64,000 bases of DNA from Colletotrichum lupini. Taxonomy: Eukaryota; Ascomycota; Sordariomycetes; Glomerellales; Glomerellaceae. The notes below the pieces were generated by a model. It had not been told where the DNA came from and made no database searches. It saw nothing but the letters and a program-made list of their open reading frames with translations. The stretch is from the NCBI RefSeq assembly GCF_023278565.1, contig NC_064675.1, positions 1,798,001 through 1,862,000 of the forward strand, in the 5' to 3' direction. The position numbers and the translations under genes were made by a program. Positions 1 through 16,097 of the stretch are shown piece after piece. Position 1 is the stretch's first letter, and each line of letters starts with the position of its first letter.

Positions 1-3000
1 ATATCTTCTGAAGCACTAGGATTATATACTATAATAATAATATTATATTTAACAAATTTACTTATAAATAGAAATGCCGCCGTAATCTTTTAAATACGAA
101 GTACTTAGCTTACTTAAAATAAGCTTTAAACGCTCGAAATTTTACTAGTTATTTTAGCTCTCTATACGATTTAAAATAGCTATTTCTATCCCTTATCCGC
201 CGTCTCTTATTTAGTTTTATATAAAAAAGGCGCTCGCTTTAGCTAAAAAAAAAGCCGTATATTACTTATTAAAACCCCTTAGTATCTTAATCCCTTTTTT
301 ATAATATAGTCTATATAAGAGCGAGCGTAGTTATAATTAAATATAATAATAAATCTATAATAAATACTCTATAAATATCCCCTTTATTCGCTTTAACTCT
401 AAATAGGCCTACTATAACTTAAAATACCTTATATAAAGAGACTATATAGGCCGTTATTATTATAAAGAGGATAATAATAATAATATCTAGCCCTAGCGAT
501 ACGAAGTAAAGTAGCCTAAACTTAAGAATAATAAGTAATAGTATAATTAATACTAAAACTAAGCCGAGCCCAGCAAATATAACGGTTTTTAAGTTAGGGT
601 ATTTCTTTACTAGTTTCTATAGCTATTTAATTTCCTTAGACAAAGGGATAAACGCGGCTAGGTCTTATATTAAGTAAAAGGCATAGCCTAGAATCGCTAC
701 GCATTTTAAAGCTACGTACGCGTATTTAATACTTATTAATATACTAAATAATAAACTCGTAGTAACTAAGGATTTGCTTAATACGACCGTAGTAATAACC
801 ACGCTAGCTACGGTACTTTATGCTATTATAATAATAAACCTAACTAAATTAGGGACCTAAATAAAGCGTTTTACTTATTTATATAGCTTTACTACCGTTA
901 GTCCCGCATTATTAATATAATAAGTTACGTATTAAAATCTATACTATTCCCTTCTTTTTATTCGCTTTATTCTATAAAGTCCTAATAGTTATTATAAGTA
1001 CGACTAATATTAAAACGATATATAGGGCTATAATAATGTTAGAAATTATAGTATTAAAAAAAGGGGCGTAAGAACGAAGATAATAAGTATTTAAAGCCGA
1101 ATCGTAAATCTAAAAAATAATAGGTAATAGTATATATATTATATAAACTCGCTAAGATTATATTAATTTACTTTACGGCTAAGGCCTAGAGTGGTTTATA
1201 AATCTTTATATATATTAGTATATAAGGAGTATTTACTATATATACTTATAGATTTCTAAAGACGTACTAATATTTAGAAGTCTTATTAAATAACTTTCGT
1301 TGAATATTATAAAAAGCACTAATAAGCTCTTAATATATATTAATATATAAATTAAGATATTATTAAAGTCGTTTCTTATTTTTTTATTTAAGTAGCGAGG
1401 TAGAGCTAGTTTAGATAGCTATTATATTATTATACGTAGCTAAAAAACGGATAGGTAAATAAAGGATCCGGAATTTATAGTTTATTATATACTAAACCTA
1501 TATTATATAAACTATATTTAATTTAATTAAGTTATATAGGACGTTTATAACTAAATATATAAAACGTTAATTACGCTAGATTTTATAAATACCTTATTCC
1601 TTATTTTTTTTATTACTATTACTTACGTATTTTATAAATAATATATAGCGCGTATAAACGGGTTCTCTACTTTAATATCGGTATAGCTAGTTAGGGACTA
1701 AGGCTTATATAAGTAACAAACTCCGGCTCCAATAATACTTAATATATTTTAAAGTAGTAATTATCGATTATTAATTTTTTATATAGGAGTTTTATATAAA
1801 CTAAAGTAGTATATAGCTCTTTAGTAACGTCTAGATATCTTAATAGGGGGTTATAATTGTTTTAGAGCCGTTTATAAACTTTTTTAAGCTATACTTATTA
1901 CTTTATTCTATTTCTTTACCCTACTTAAAAACCCTCTAGTAGTATATAAAGAAGTATAAATCGACCCGGCCCCTAGTTATAGTATAAATTATAAATATTA
2001 TATTAAATTTAAAAATCTAATTAGTAACGCCTTATCTCTCTAATTTCGCACTTAATAATATTAATTTTTAAATATAAAGCGACGTCCTAATCGCTACTAA
2101 GGCGGGCTATCTTTTTATAAAATAGTAAACTAATATAATAGTAATAGAACTCGCTCTTAGAGCCGCTCTTAATAATTAACTATATTATTACTAATTTAGT
2201 ATTTTTTAATAAATAAGAGCTTTAATAAAAGGCTACGGCCTTACTAAGTATACTAAGAATAGTTCTATATTCTTTTAGTATAGGGGGCGGTATAAGAAGT
2301 AATATTAAGTTTAAAGTTTAATAAATCCTCGTATTAAAAATAAGACCGTTACGTAGTTTAATTATTTTAAAAAAGGGGCTAACTATATATAAAGATAATA
2401 ATAAACCGTATAGATCTTTAGGTAACGTATAAGTAGTTTTGCTTAAGCCTTATTTTATTAAAAAGGGCCCTTTTTTAATGGGCGAAAATAGCTAAGATAG
2501 CGAGGGAGAGGTACTAAATATAAATAGACCGATATTACTCCCTATATTAGCTATAAAAATTAAGCTAATTAGTAATAGCGAAGTTCTTTTATATATAAAC
2601 GCTTCGTTAAAAAAAGTAAAGTATTTTAATTATACTTATTAAAGCCGCTCAAAAATATTAAAGTCCTTAATATTTAGATTTTAGGCTAAAAGCTTTATAT
2701 ATATTTATACTCGCAAATTTTATAAAAAAGTAGCGTTAGTATATAGTATAAGTATACCCCCGCTAGCTAGTATTTATAAGCTTAGTAATATTAATACTCC
2801 GGTATTCTTATTTAGTATTATAATAAGTAGCTTAGAAAAATAGACCGTATAGCTAGGAAATAAGGCTTAGGCCTATTACTTTAATTTCGAGCTACTTTTA
2901 GCTTATACTCCGTATAGCTATACGTAATTTACGTAAATAATAGTTACGAACTACGCCCCGTTATAATTATATAAAATAAGTATAGTAATATTAAAAGTCT

Positions 3001-6000
3001 TATAAAGCCTCGTAGCTATTTTTATATTATTGAATATAAAGATTACTAAATTATTAAAATAAAAAAACGGATAAGCTAGCTATAATAAGTAAAGATATTC
3101 CGTAATTATATCGACGTTTACTTACTTACCTCTAATAAAAAGTCGTAATAATAATAATACTTTTTATTTTAAAGTATTAATATAATTAGTTACGATTTTT
3201 ATTAAGTTAATCTATTTATTTATAAAATATAATAATACTTTAGCTTACTTAAAGGCTTTTTATAGTAGGTATTTTAAAATTACTTCTCTTATATTTTAAA
3301 AAAAAGCGAGCGGGTAACGCTTCTAAATAACCCGCAAAGCGTATTATAATATTTTTAATATTACGGAGGTAAAAGGGTATATAATAAGACAATAAAAGAC
3401 TTTATAATTATTTATAATAATAATATATAGCGTAATAAAGCTTTAGTTAGCTATTTAGATCTCGTATTAAGCTTTATATATTCTAATTATTTAACTTATA
3501 TTTATAATTTATTATTAAAGCCTTATACTAAAAGCATTTTTTAGGTTACTAGATATTACCGTTTATATAGCTAGGAGCGGCTTTTCTTATTTATTCGTAA
3601 CGTAAATAGGCTTTTATTTAACTCTTTATAATAATTATATATAAGCTATTTACTATAAATAAGCTTAATATTTAAATACTAAAAGCGCCTCTACTACTAC
3701 TTATCGGTCTCCGTTTTTAAATAAGTATTTTAATATTACTTTTTATTATATAAAAATAGAGGCCCTTTAGGTCCGACTTAAAATTTACGTTTTAATAAGT
3801 TCTTATTACTCTTTACCCATACTTCTTATATAATCCTCTACTTTTATTTTTTAATATATTTCTATACGTTTATTATTTATAAAGTGTTTATTTTAAAGAG
3901 CTAGGAAATAATACCCTTAGTTAAAACTTATTTTAATAAAAGCCCTTATAATATTATCTTGCTATTATAATAACGGCCGCCTTATTATTACTTATAATTA
4001 CCCTTAATACTTATATTATTATAACCTCTTTATAAGTTTAATATCCCCCTAAACAGATTTCTATTTTTTATATATTTATAATTATAAACTATCGTTATAA
4101 ACCTCGAGCTTAGTACGTATAATAGCTTTTAAATAAGCACGGCGTACTTCTTAACTAACGCTATACTAATATTATTTATTATAAATCTAAGCTACGTACT
4201 TAGTTAACGGCTATACTTAACTATTTCAGTTACTTTTTTTATTCTAAGTACGGTTTTATATTACGTATTACGTTCTATTAGCTTAATATTAATAAGACGG
4301 TCTCTTTAAAATATCGGTAGTACTAATATTATCGTTTTATACTTCTTAATTTTTACTAACTTTATCTTTTTACTAGTCCGACTTACGTAATATAACGTAG
4401 TATAAGGACCCTCCCTCTCGAACTCGTTTTTCTTTTTACTAACTACGCTATTTATTTCTCATTAGGTAATATAAGCGTTAAGTAATTATACTAGTCCTAT
4501 ACTAAGTAGTATTATTACTTAGTATATAACTTAGCGTTAGATTTTTTATATTATGTTCCTATTTTACGTAATTAGACTTATTTTCGTACTTTAGCTCGTT
4601 AATATTACGTCTTTAGTTAATAAAATACATAAAAAACTCGAGGATATAAACTAGCTAGGGAACGCTATATTTATTAACTCGGCTACTTTGTTATTAATAA
4701 CCGTCTCTTAGGGTAGTTTATATTATAATTAAAGTAGCATAAGTACTCTTATATTATTATTACTCGGGGTAGTTAGTATAGCGCTAATTATTATTTATAA
4801 ATTATATTTTATAATATCCCCGTTTTTATAACGCCGACTTTTTTAAACTATTAGCTCTATTATAACGTATATTTACGGCGCTATTTAAAGCCTTATAATA
4901 AGAGTAATATAATATTAAGTACGTAACGTAATACGCTAATAGTAATTATAAATATATAAGTAGCTTTATTACGTACCCCTATACTTTATAAATATTAAGG
5001 GGTTTACTCCGGTTTAGATTAGCGTTATACTCTTCTTTATTATATTTACGCTAATATTAGTATTTATTATTATTAGTCGACTTATTACGGTATTTAATAA
5101 CTACTAGTGGCCGATCTGGGCGGGCTAGACTCTAGTTATTATTACCTCTGGGTTAATAATACTATAAGATATTAAGATATTAATAAAAGTATAAGTACCG
5201 ACGCGCATCCTTCTTAGTCTTAGCTATAGCTCTATTTTAAACGCGTAAAATATAGCGTCGTATGCTTTTTATAATAAAAACAACGAAGTAATCGCTATAA
5301 TAATATACGCCTTTTTTTAATAATTTAATATAATAATCGGAGTAGGTATAAGTAAATCTACTTTTTAAAATATATTATTACGTAAGCTAAAAAATAACGG
5401 CTTAGCCCCCGTAAGTACGTACGGGGGTACTTATATTATTTCTACCCTATTTATTATAACTAACGACGCTAAACTACGATTTAAAATTATAAATACGTAT
5501 ATATTCGGCTTATAAAGTATTTATAAACTATATATTAGTATATCTAGGTTAGTGCTCTTAATAGGTTTTTTAATTTAGAGAGTATTACTAAATAGGAGCT
5601 TACGATCTAAGTATACGATATATATATAAGTAACGGGTTATAGTAGTATTTATAATAACTTTTATAGCTCTAAGAGTTAAATATACTTAGAGAGGGGTAT
5701 TATAACCTACGCTTACTTTACTAATACTTAATAATATAATAATATAAATAGTATTAGAGTCGTAAGATATAATATATTTTAAAATACTACTTAATTCCAA
5801 AACCGGCCGTAAGCCGTTTTCTTTTTAAAAATTAATATATAAATTTAAAAAAAGGCGCATATAAATAATCCGTAATAGAACCTTATTTAGTACTATTTTA
5901 AGTAATAAGAGCCCGACTTCCGTAAAGTTATAGAAGTATAATTTCTTAATATATATATTAACCCTTAATTAAGGGAGAGAGATTATATAAGTAGAGTATT

Positions 6001-9000
6001 TATAGAAATAGATTACTAAGTAGGACTTACGTAGTATTTACGTAATATAAAGAAGTAAAATATAGGTAGTAGCCCGGACTAAACTATATAAGTTTAGCCT
6101 CCTATACGTTTTTTTCATAAGTATAGTTTTAAAATTTATTATAAAATATTTATTTATAGTTAAGTCTTAAGAAAGAGTATTTCTTATTAATATATTCTTA
6201 GTTTCCCGCGGGGTTTGCGCTCTTAAGTAAATAGTAAATATAATTAGCTTATAAAAAAATAAGTTAGCGTATTAAATATACTTAACTAATAATATAATAC
6301 AATTTAGATATTAGTTATAGCGCGCTTAGTTTATTAAAACTCGTAATATAGCTTAGCATATTTATTTCTAAACTTAGGGTACTACGTATTTACTACTTAG
6401 CGTAAGATAATATTATAATAAGCACTACGAATAAAAAGTTAACTATAAGACTTTAAAATAAGTAAAGTAGGGAGGGGAAGTATTAGCTATTATATACTAT
6501 TATACGAGGCTAAGTTAAAGGACCCATAGGGCGATAAACTTCGCAATAATTAAATATAAGTTAAAAGCTAAGGAATTAAAAAGTAATAAGAGAAGTAGTT
6601 TTTTATTAGTATTAGCTTCGTAGACTAACTTAACTTTTATTTTTAAACGCTAACGTATTGCGGAAGATAAAAGCTTTGCGGACTTTTAGTACTATTTTAT
6701 AAAAGTAACTTTATTAAGATCCTGCGTTATATTACGGTTTTATAGTTATATTATTTTATTAAGTTAAGCGTATACTTAGCGTATATTATGCATATTATAA
6801 ATTTAAAAAGTATACTATATTATATAATTTTTTTAAAAGCCTAATCTTAATAAGGTCGATCTTTTATACTTAGAAATATAAAGCCTAAATAAATAATAAA
6901 AAAAGTCTTAAAAATAAATTAACTTTACGGGAACCTTCTTAAGACGACGCATATTTTTAATATAATACGTATAATTTCGAAAGACTAAGTAGCTTATATA
7001 AATAGCTTTAAGTATTTAATACGGCCGGTTTACAACTTAATTTATATATATTACGATCTGAGCCTTTTTTTAATAAAATATACGTAACGGGATATATAAG
7101 CGTTTTATAAAATATTTACGATTTTTATACTATACTAAACCGGGACCTTTCTCGTTATATTATTAAAATAAGGTCGACTTTTAAAGTATTCGTTCGGAAC
7201 ATAGATCGGTTTTTACCCTCTATTATATTATTTTAACTCGAGAGACCGATTACTAAATATTAATATTAATATAAAAAGTTTTTATAACTAGAATTACTAA
7301 ATTAAAATAATACCTAGTTATACTTTAAACGTATAAGTAGTAATTAATATAATTAATTAGATATACAACGTAAGAGTAATATATTATTATATTAATAGAG
7401 AAATAGACGGTAAGAGATTATATATTAGTAATTATTTAGTATTATAACTACGAATCATTCGTACTTATAGAATAAATACTCTAATAAGGCTAAGGTAAGG
7501 ACTAGTATTCATAACGGCTATACTATAATACCTTACCTAAATAAGCGCTTTTAATCTACCCTCTTAAGCGCTTTATTAAACTTATTAAATATCCGCGCAT
7601 ATTTATTACTACTTATTAATAATTATAAAATAGTCTACGCTTTACTAAGGCCCGTAATAAGGGTACTATTACTAAAATAAGAATAACCGATTTAAATATA
7701 TTAATAACGTTCTGTTACTACCCTAGTTTATTATACTTAAACTAAACTAGCTAACTTATTTTTAGCTAAAAATAAGCCCCTTATAGGGTTATTAACTATA
7801 GAATAAAGTACTATTATTATTACTAACTACTTAATCTAAGATATATTAGTCGCTCATCATAGTACGTTAGGGCGTACGTCTTACTAAGGTCTATCCCGTA
7901 ATTAATATAACGCTCGTTATTATTATTATTTTACGTATTATACTTATAATTAGCCTACGACTTTATTATATTATTTAACGAGTAAGGACCGGTAGATAAG
8001 AAGAAGGATCTACTTATAGTTATTAGTATTTTATAAAAGTAACTTTAATATAAACTTATTTATTTTATATTATTAGAAAACTATCGTAATTTATTATATA
8101 ATAGTTTAAGTTAAGGACCGACTAGTTCTAATTACCTATTATAATTTTATAAAACGTAACTATTTTATATCTTTTATTTATTAGCGTACCCTAATTGATA
8201 TAAAAATTTAAAAAGCCGCGTAGTTAAAAAGAAGTCTACCTTTTTATAAGCTAATATATATACTACTCCCCTAAAACGTAACATAAGATATTAAATATAA
8301 TAGCTAAGTAGCTTAGGACCCGGACGACCTAAAATATTATAGTAGATATTTAATAATATTAGTTATTAAAGGGTACTAGCTTCGGACTTATAATATATTT
8401 ATATTTATAAAATATAAGACATTTCTCTTAGCCTTAAGCATAGTTATAACCTGCTTTTTTTTAAAGTTATATAATTTTAACTACTTTTAGATTTTCTTAG
8501 CTACTTTTAACTTCTCTTATTATATATAATCGAGATCCTAGAGGCGTAGGCTAAAAGTACGGATTAGCGTATATTATTACGAAGTCTACTTCGGCTCTAG
8601 TAATAATAAAAACTAACTAATCCTAATTTAATTTACTAATCAAATCGAGCCGTATATAAATAAATATATAAATATAAAAAACGACTATGTTTATAAAAGT
8701 CGTCTTCTTAACTATTATTAAAAAGTATCCTCTTTATAATATATATATAATAACGCTAGTCGAGCTTAGAATTATTAGAGGACTAATAGGTACGTTATTT
8801 CTCTTACTTATATTACTATATAATATTTATAATATTAAATAAGATTAAAAACGAAGTTATATTATAAGCTATACTATAAGTCGCGAGGTATTTCGCTCGA
8901 TATTAAGGATTTCTAATATTTCTTAAATATTATAATTTCTAGGATTATAAATATTTAAACTCCTCTTATAACTAAGATATAGGATATTAGTAATATTTAA

Positions 9001-10705
9001 AACTATTCTTAGGATATAATATATATACTATATATTTTAATATGCTTATAGTATATATAGCTTTTATTATAATAAGTAAATAAAAATAAAAGATAATTTA
9101 TTTAAGTACTTATTATTATATATTTAGTATTAAGTTTAGTTCTCTTAAAGTTATATATAATTCTTAAGCTCTCTTATAATCATTAAATATAGCTCCTATT
9201 ATATTATATATTACCTCTAATTTAAAGTAAAAAGAGAAACGCTACCGTTAAAAGCTATATATAGACGCTTTTAAATCCGGCCCAGAGCTTATTTCTCTAT
9301 ATACTTTTATATATTATATTTACTCTAAATATTTCTTATAATATATTTTATAAACAGGTCGCTATAGCGATTTTTAATAAGTTTTATCTTTTTTAATAAA
9401 AAGAAGATCCGTTTTTAAAAAGTAATATATAGTATAAGCGTAACTATAAGCTTTAGTATCCGTATAATACTATAGGGATTAGAGCCGAATCGTATATATT
9501 TAGTAATAATAAAAGTTAGCTAATTTAACTTAGTTTTTATAAAATAAAGCGAGAATTTTTATTATAATAACTTACTAATTAGTAACTAAGCGGTCGATCT
9601 ATTTATTATTAATAGTTATTATAGCTTATTAGAGTTACGAGTACGTTCTATTTCTAATTTAATAAATAGAGCTTAATAACTCTCTATATCGTAATATTAA
9701 GGGGGTAGCTACTTTTTTTATAATAAGAATTTATATTAAAAGTTATAAAGAGGCGTTTAGAGTAATAAATAAATCGGTTATTATAGTTTTAACTAGGTTA
9801 TAAAAAGTAAATTATAAATACTTAGCGTCCTTAGTTACTAATATATAAAGAAGGGTCGTTTTAGACTTAACTAAAAATAAGTCTTATATAATATTTAAAT
9901 ATTTACGCTATTATAATATATATAACCGCCGTTTTTAAAGTAGTCCTCGGAGCAAAATGCGTACTCCTTATATAATACCTTTTTTTAAAAAGATAAAATC
10001 TTTTATTATTAATAAATATAAGGTTCCCTACCTTTTTATAGAAAAATAGATTTAAAGTATTAAAATAGACTAATATACTATAGCTATTATAATTATATAA
10101 TAACTATAGGGCGTATACTTCTTAATCCTATTTGTATATATTATTTTTAGTATAACCGCTATAATTATACTATTAAAAGCCCCTCTAACGAATATATTAA
10201 TAACGGCTATATTTATAAGCTTCTTTCTCTTTATATCTACGATTATAACACCCTTTATTATAATTATTATAATTATACTCTCGTTCGTATTTAGTAATAC
10301 TAATAATTCCCCTAGCTCTAATTAAGTTATTATATAAATCCCGGTTTTTTTCTTAAATTGTGCGTTCGTTAGGTAGTTATTAGAGCGGCTTTATTTTTTA
10401 TAAAAATATTAATATAGTAGTTTATTATTATTATTTACTTATAGGCTAGGGTATTATTCTTAATAACCGTAAGTATAGCTAAATAGATTATTATAAAAAC
10501 TAAATTATTTAATATTTTTAAGTATATTATAATTAGTTATATTAATATAAAATAAAGGGTCCCTGATTAAGTAATTAAAGGGGCTATTTATTACTTATTA
10601 GTTTTTTATAATAGGCTAAGTTAAGACTAATTAGTCTATACGTAAGTTCGGTTATAAAAAGCAATATTCGTTTTATATAAAATAGCCTATATTATCCCTT
10701 AATAA
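1..10705. other. RIP-degraded AT-rich block, no readable gene
   Basis: This stretch is AT-rich with very few CpA or TpG dinucleotides after the first hundred bases, frequent TpA, and CpG retained, which is the signature of repeat-induced point mutation acting on former repeats. All six frames are full of TAA and TAG. I looked for reverse transcriptase, integrase, transposase and helicase motifs on both strands and could not make a family call. Some frames (for example 5.3-6.1 kb, + strand) have stops only of the TAA/TAG type expected from mutated Gln and Trp codons, but that alone is not proof of a gene. Most of it is probably old transposon sequence. Confidence 0.8.
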
Positions 10706-10813
10706 CTTATATAGGCTTTTAAAAAATAAGAATCCGAATAAAAATAGAGAATATATAAATAATTAAACGAGCCCTAGTTAGCCTAGCTAGGGTATAATAA
10801 ATTATATATATAT
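10706..10813 (+). mobile_element. 3' tail of a Tad1-type LINE (second, degraded copy)
   Basis: About 100 bases here align with the 3' untranslated end of the LINE at 57,005-57,125. Shared blocks include CTTATATAGGCTT, then AATAT(A/G)TAAATAATTA, then ACGAGCCCTA, then a conserved GGxxTAATAAA, ending in a TA-rich tail. The differences are mostly G/A or C/T. Coding sequence of the LINE could not be recognised immediately upstream, so this is either a strongly 5'-truncated insertion, usual for LINEs, or a divergent relative whose body is too RIP-mutated to read. The shared orientation gives the + strand. Confidence 0.6.
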
Positions 10814-13800
10814 CTTTACGCTTTTAACTACTCCTAGCGTAATAATACGCTTATAGCATATAAATTTACTATTACTAACTAATAGTAGTTATAATAAATA
10901 TATTAGTAAACCTCTATAATAAATATACCTAGTTCGAGTACTAAGGCTATATTAATAACTAAAACTTTTTTTTTTAAGAATATCGGGATATATTAAGAAA
11001 AGCTAGTAGGCCTAAATAAAGGTAAACTAAGTAAATAATACTATTTAAGTTAGCGTTATTAATAAATAATTTTAAGGTTTAATTAGGAGAGATCTAGGCC
11101 CTAGTATAAGTAATTAGTACTATACTATATAACCTAAGCTTTATTATAAGTTATTAATTTTTATTTATAATAGAACCCTATTTACTTTTACTTAGCGAAA
11201 TAAGCTACGACCTTTTTTAGTATATATAAGTAGGTCGTAGCGAATAATACGTCGCTATATAGTCCCTAAAACGAAAGTAGACTTAATTTTAGCCCTTTAT
11301 AATTTAGCTTATAATAAGTTATATAATTTATTTATTTATATAAATAAAGGATAAATAAAAAAGGAAGTAAGTTATGCTTATTTAAGAATACTTACGTAAT
11401 AAGTAATATAATATAAAATAAATAAAATTTTAGGCTAGCTAATATAACTTTATTTTATTATAACGCTATTTAAAGCTTACTTAGGTAAGGTAAGAATTAT
11501 TAAGTTATATAAGCTAGCTAGTTAATAATATAACTATAGCGAATACTATATAGTCCTTTATAAGTCGTTATAATTATTAATTAAGCGTTAGGTTTAAAGT
11601 TTATTATTACTTATAGATAATAAAATAAAAAGCTCTACTATACTTATTAGAAAAATTATTACTTATATCTTTTTATATCTCCTTTTCTTATTTATTTTAT
11701 AAACTAAACTTTAACGAGCTTAAGATATTCTCTAGCGAGCTATTTACTAACTCGTTTTAAAAAGGAATATATAGGCCCTTATAATCTTACGGTTTAAAGT
11801 ATTATAAACAAAAAGGAAGAATGCCGTTCGAAATAAGGTCTACGACCTTAATTACTTTTTTGAACTAAGTAATCCGCATAGCTTTAATAAGTATAATATT
11901 TTATTCTTATTAATTAGTATTTTATAATATAATTATTAGTAGTCTTAGTTTTATTACCTTATACCTAAAGAGCTTAATATATTTGTAGCTTTATTTTAGT
12001 ATTAGCTTTAGTAGTAGCTATAGGAGAGTTTCTTATTTAATCGAGTTCGAGATAATTCTTTATATATATAATCCGTAGAATAAAGTAATAAGCCGCTACT
12101 ATAATACGGCTCGGTTTAATTCTAACGTATTTTTTATTTAGTAAGCTATACGTTAATAAATACTACATAAGCGGGAGTATATTTAGTACTTTTACGTTTA
12201 TAGTACTAATTTAATAAAGGAATACGAACGGACTCGGTAATTTAAGCGAGTTTTTTAAAACGTTAACTATAGTTACCTTAATAAAAAGAATATTTTCTAG
12301 TTAATATTGCTCTATAAAACTACTATTAAGTTTAAATATAAAAAGTATACTTAATTTTTTAAACTCGGTTATAATAATAAAAATAATCGCTCTAATAACG
12401 TCGAAATAGTATTTTAATACGACTCGAACTAAGAGAAATTAGTTAAGATAGTTAATTACTAAATAGACCGTCTTAATAAGGATATAAAAATACGTTATAA
12501 ATTAAATAAACTTCGTATAGACTTATAGTTATAACGCCTATTTTTATAAAACGTACTCTTAAATTTTTATATAATATACTAAAAGTAAGGTTTTTTATTA
12601 ATTTTAAAAATTAGTAATAGCTTAGTTTAATACTCGCGAGCGATCTTATTTACCTTAAGTCTTTTTAAAAAAAAGAGATTAGTATTATTATAGTTTTTAA
12701 TTATTTCTAAGTTATTTTTATAAGGTAAATATTTTTTATTATCTATTTTATATAAGCGTACCTTAGAGAATTATAAGACTCGAAACGCTTACTATTTTTA
12801 ATATACTACTTCGTTACTTATATTTAAAAGCTTTTATAGAAGTTAAGAATATAACCGGCTATAAATACTATATAAAAAAGTATAAGCTTTTAAAAGTGCC
12901 TTTTTTATAAGACTTTTGCGTTCTTCTATTTATATTTATATTAGTTATTTTTATTATCTAAAACAGTTCTTACTAAATAGCTTTTTATATAAATATAAAA
13001 GGCGGGTCTAGACCTTTTTACCCCCCTATACTCTTTTTTTTAAAGGATCGCTTTATAATAGCCTTTTTTATTATTACTTAAGAAGTAGATACTACTCTAA
13101 GACGCTCGTTAATATTAGAATAGGCTCTCGCTATTCTATATTAACTTATATATAAGTCGTTCTTTTTAACTAATTAACTTCTTTTAGCTAATATATAAAA
13201 AAAGTAATAACTTTTATTTAAAAATAGCGTTATAATACCTAATAATAATATAAATAAAAGAAATCTATCGTTTTATTCTTTATAATCTTTTTAGTAACGT
13301 AATTAAGTATATAGACTTTATTTTAGTTAATAAAGACTTTATATATTTCTTATATAGGGAATCCCCGAGATATTTCGTATTTTAACAGTTATAATTTTAA
13401 TAATACTAAGCGGGTTATTTAATTATTTACTACTTAATATTATTTAACGCTCGTTATAACTTAAAAAGAAGAGAAGTAGTTTTTAAAAACCTTACGTTAG
13501 CCGTTTAAAACCCGTTAATTAACTAAAGTACTATAATAATAACCGTATTTAATAAGCTCTTTTTATAAACCGTAATAGCTATAATAATAACGGTAGTATT
13601 TTATATATAAAGGCGCCTCTATTTATAATTAATAATTATTAAGGGCTACGATTTATTATTAATATTAAAGTATTGCTTATTATTATATATAGGGCTTATT
13701 ATATTAAATAAGATATATATATAGGACTTCATTTTATATAGGGACGTTAAGAAATAGTAATAAAAATAGCTCTATAATGACGTATAGCTAGTATTAAATA

Positions 13801-16097
13801 GCGCGGATATAGATCTACGAGTTCGGTATTTCTTATAATTAATACTAAATCGAATTTAAATTAAAGAAACTCGAGAGTTAGAGTATAGTTAAATTAGTGA
13901 GGATATCTATATTCTAGTTTATTAATCTAGATTTATTAAATATCTCTTATACTATTTATATCGTTCTAGAAATTAGTTTTTCTAAGCTATACCCCTAAAG
14001 CTATAATATTAAAAACTATTATTATATAATAGCTATTATTATTATTGATATATTACTAATATGCCTAATATTAAAGTATAATATAATATAGTTAGAATAT
14101 AGGAAAAGGGCCTGGCTTTATAATATCTTATATCTATTTTTATTTATTTATAATATATCTCTTCGTTTTTAAGTTTTATAAGTTCTATCCTTACGACCTT
14201 TATTCTTATTATAAGCTTAAAGAAGTTAATAAACTAATTATTACTAAACGCGAACTATTTATATAGATTAGTAAGCTTTAAAAACTAAAGTAGCGTTCTT
14301 ATTTAATTAGTATTTAAAAGAGGGGTTTTTATAGTTATAAAATTATATAGCGTATTATTAGTTTAAGCGAGGTAAAGGTATTAAGTTATTTAATATTACT
14401 TTATTTTATATAAGGCTAAGGGTCCGGAAAAGGCCGTAAAAATAAGTAACGGCCTCTTAATAAATTAAATTATAATATATATTTAAACTATACTATATAA
14501 GTTCTTTAATTACGTATCTTAGTTACTAAATTAAAAATAAATCTCCGTATTATATTATTACTTAGCTAATACGACGCTATTTAGTATAATAATTTAATAC
14601 GATATTAAATCTTTTTAAATCCTCCTAATTACTTACTATATAAGTCGATCTCTTTTTTTATATTTTATTATATCGAGTATAATAAAAAATAAAAATTACT
14701 CTAGCCCTATCTCGTTATAAAAAAGTAATCCCGTCTTTAGGGTAGAAGTACTTTAATAACCTAATTTCTATAGTTTAAAATAATAACTAAATTTAGTAGT
14801 ATTTCGCTCTTAATAATAAGTAAAAAGATCGAAGATCTAGCTAATCTCTTTTTATATCATATTATAAATTACTATTTATAGAGCTTCTTACGTCCTATAT
14901 TAATACTAATTAAAGCTTATTTATTAATTAATATAGGCGTTTTACTTAGCTAAGAAGCTTATTAAAATTATATTAATTAACTTAAAATTACCTTCTACCT
15001 TAATAACTTAGGCTTAGTATTTTAGCGTTTTTATTACTTATTATTTAATCCGTATTTTTGATATTACTTTTTTTATAATACGATAGTATTTAATATTATA
15101 TTAGTTTAGAGAGACGTTAGATATATTAAAGTTTATTTTTTGATTATTTATAAAAAAGGTACTACGTTAAACCTAAGTCTTTTTAAATACGTAATTAGTA
15201 TTAAGAGCTAGTATCTTATATTAGTATTTTATAGCTAGAGCCGTTAGCGGCTACTCTTTAATATTATAATAAAAAGCTACTTTTACTTAGCCTAGTCTTA
15301 AGTTTAACTTATTTAAAAAATAAAGCCTTAAATAAATCTAGATAATAACGCATACTTAATTATTTATATTATACTATATATACTATATTATATAATATAA
15401 CTTTTTAAAAGTAAGTTTTATTATTACGATCTAAATAAGCCTATTTAGCGTATCCTCGTTATATTATACTCTACCTTATTTATTATAAAGTACTAATTAT
15501 ACGGCTATATTATTAATAAGGAGTTTAATAACGAGGTAAGTAATTATAATAGTTAAAGATTTATAATAAAAACGGACGAATTTAAGTATTAAAAAAGATA
15601 AGAAAATACTAAAAACCCTAAAAGGGTTCCGGATTTAATATTTAAAGATACTACGCTTTCTAAATAGGGGTCTCTATTAAAACGACTTATTTTATTAAAG
15701 CTATATTTATTATTTTATAAATTAATTTAGCCCTCGTATTATCGTAATACCTAGTAAAATTTAAAATTTAATAATAATTATATATTACCCTAAAGGTAGA
15801 ATAAGATTTACTAAGAATAAAAATATAGAAAATGATTTAGCTCCCTAATTTATTAAAAGTATTTATAGTTCGTACTAGGACTTAAAACGTATTAATAAAT
15901 ATCTTTTTTAAGTCCTTTATCCTATTTAGGTTTTATTTTAGTATCCTATTTATACTCCTACTTTCTTTATTATAATTAAAGAGCTAGTTTTATATTACTT
16001 CAATAATAAGTTTTTATTATAAGTATTATAAAATATAAATCGGAGGTACTTAGGATATTTTATTACTAATTTTTATAAGTCTATTAGCCTTAAGTAA
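10814..16097. other. RIP-degraded AT-rich block, no readable gene
   Basis: Continuous RIP-type sequence with TAA/TAG in every frame. Nothing recognisable as a gene, RNA or intact repeat was found on either strand. It lies downstream of a LINE tail and upstream of a weak coiled-coil coding ghost. Confidence 0.75.
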
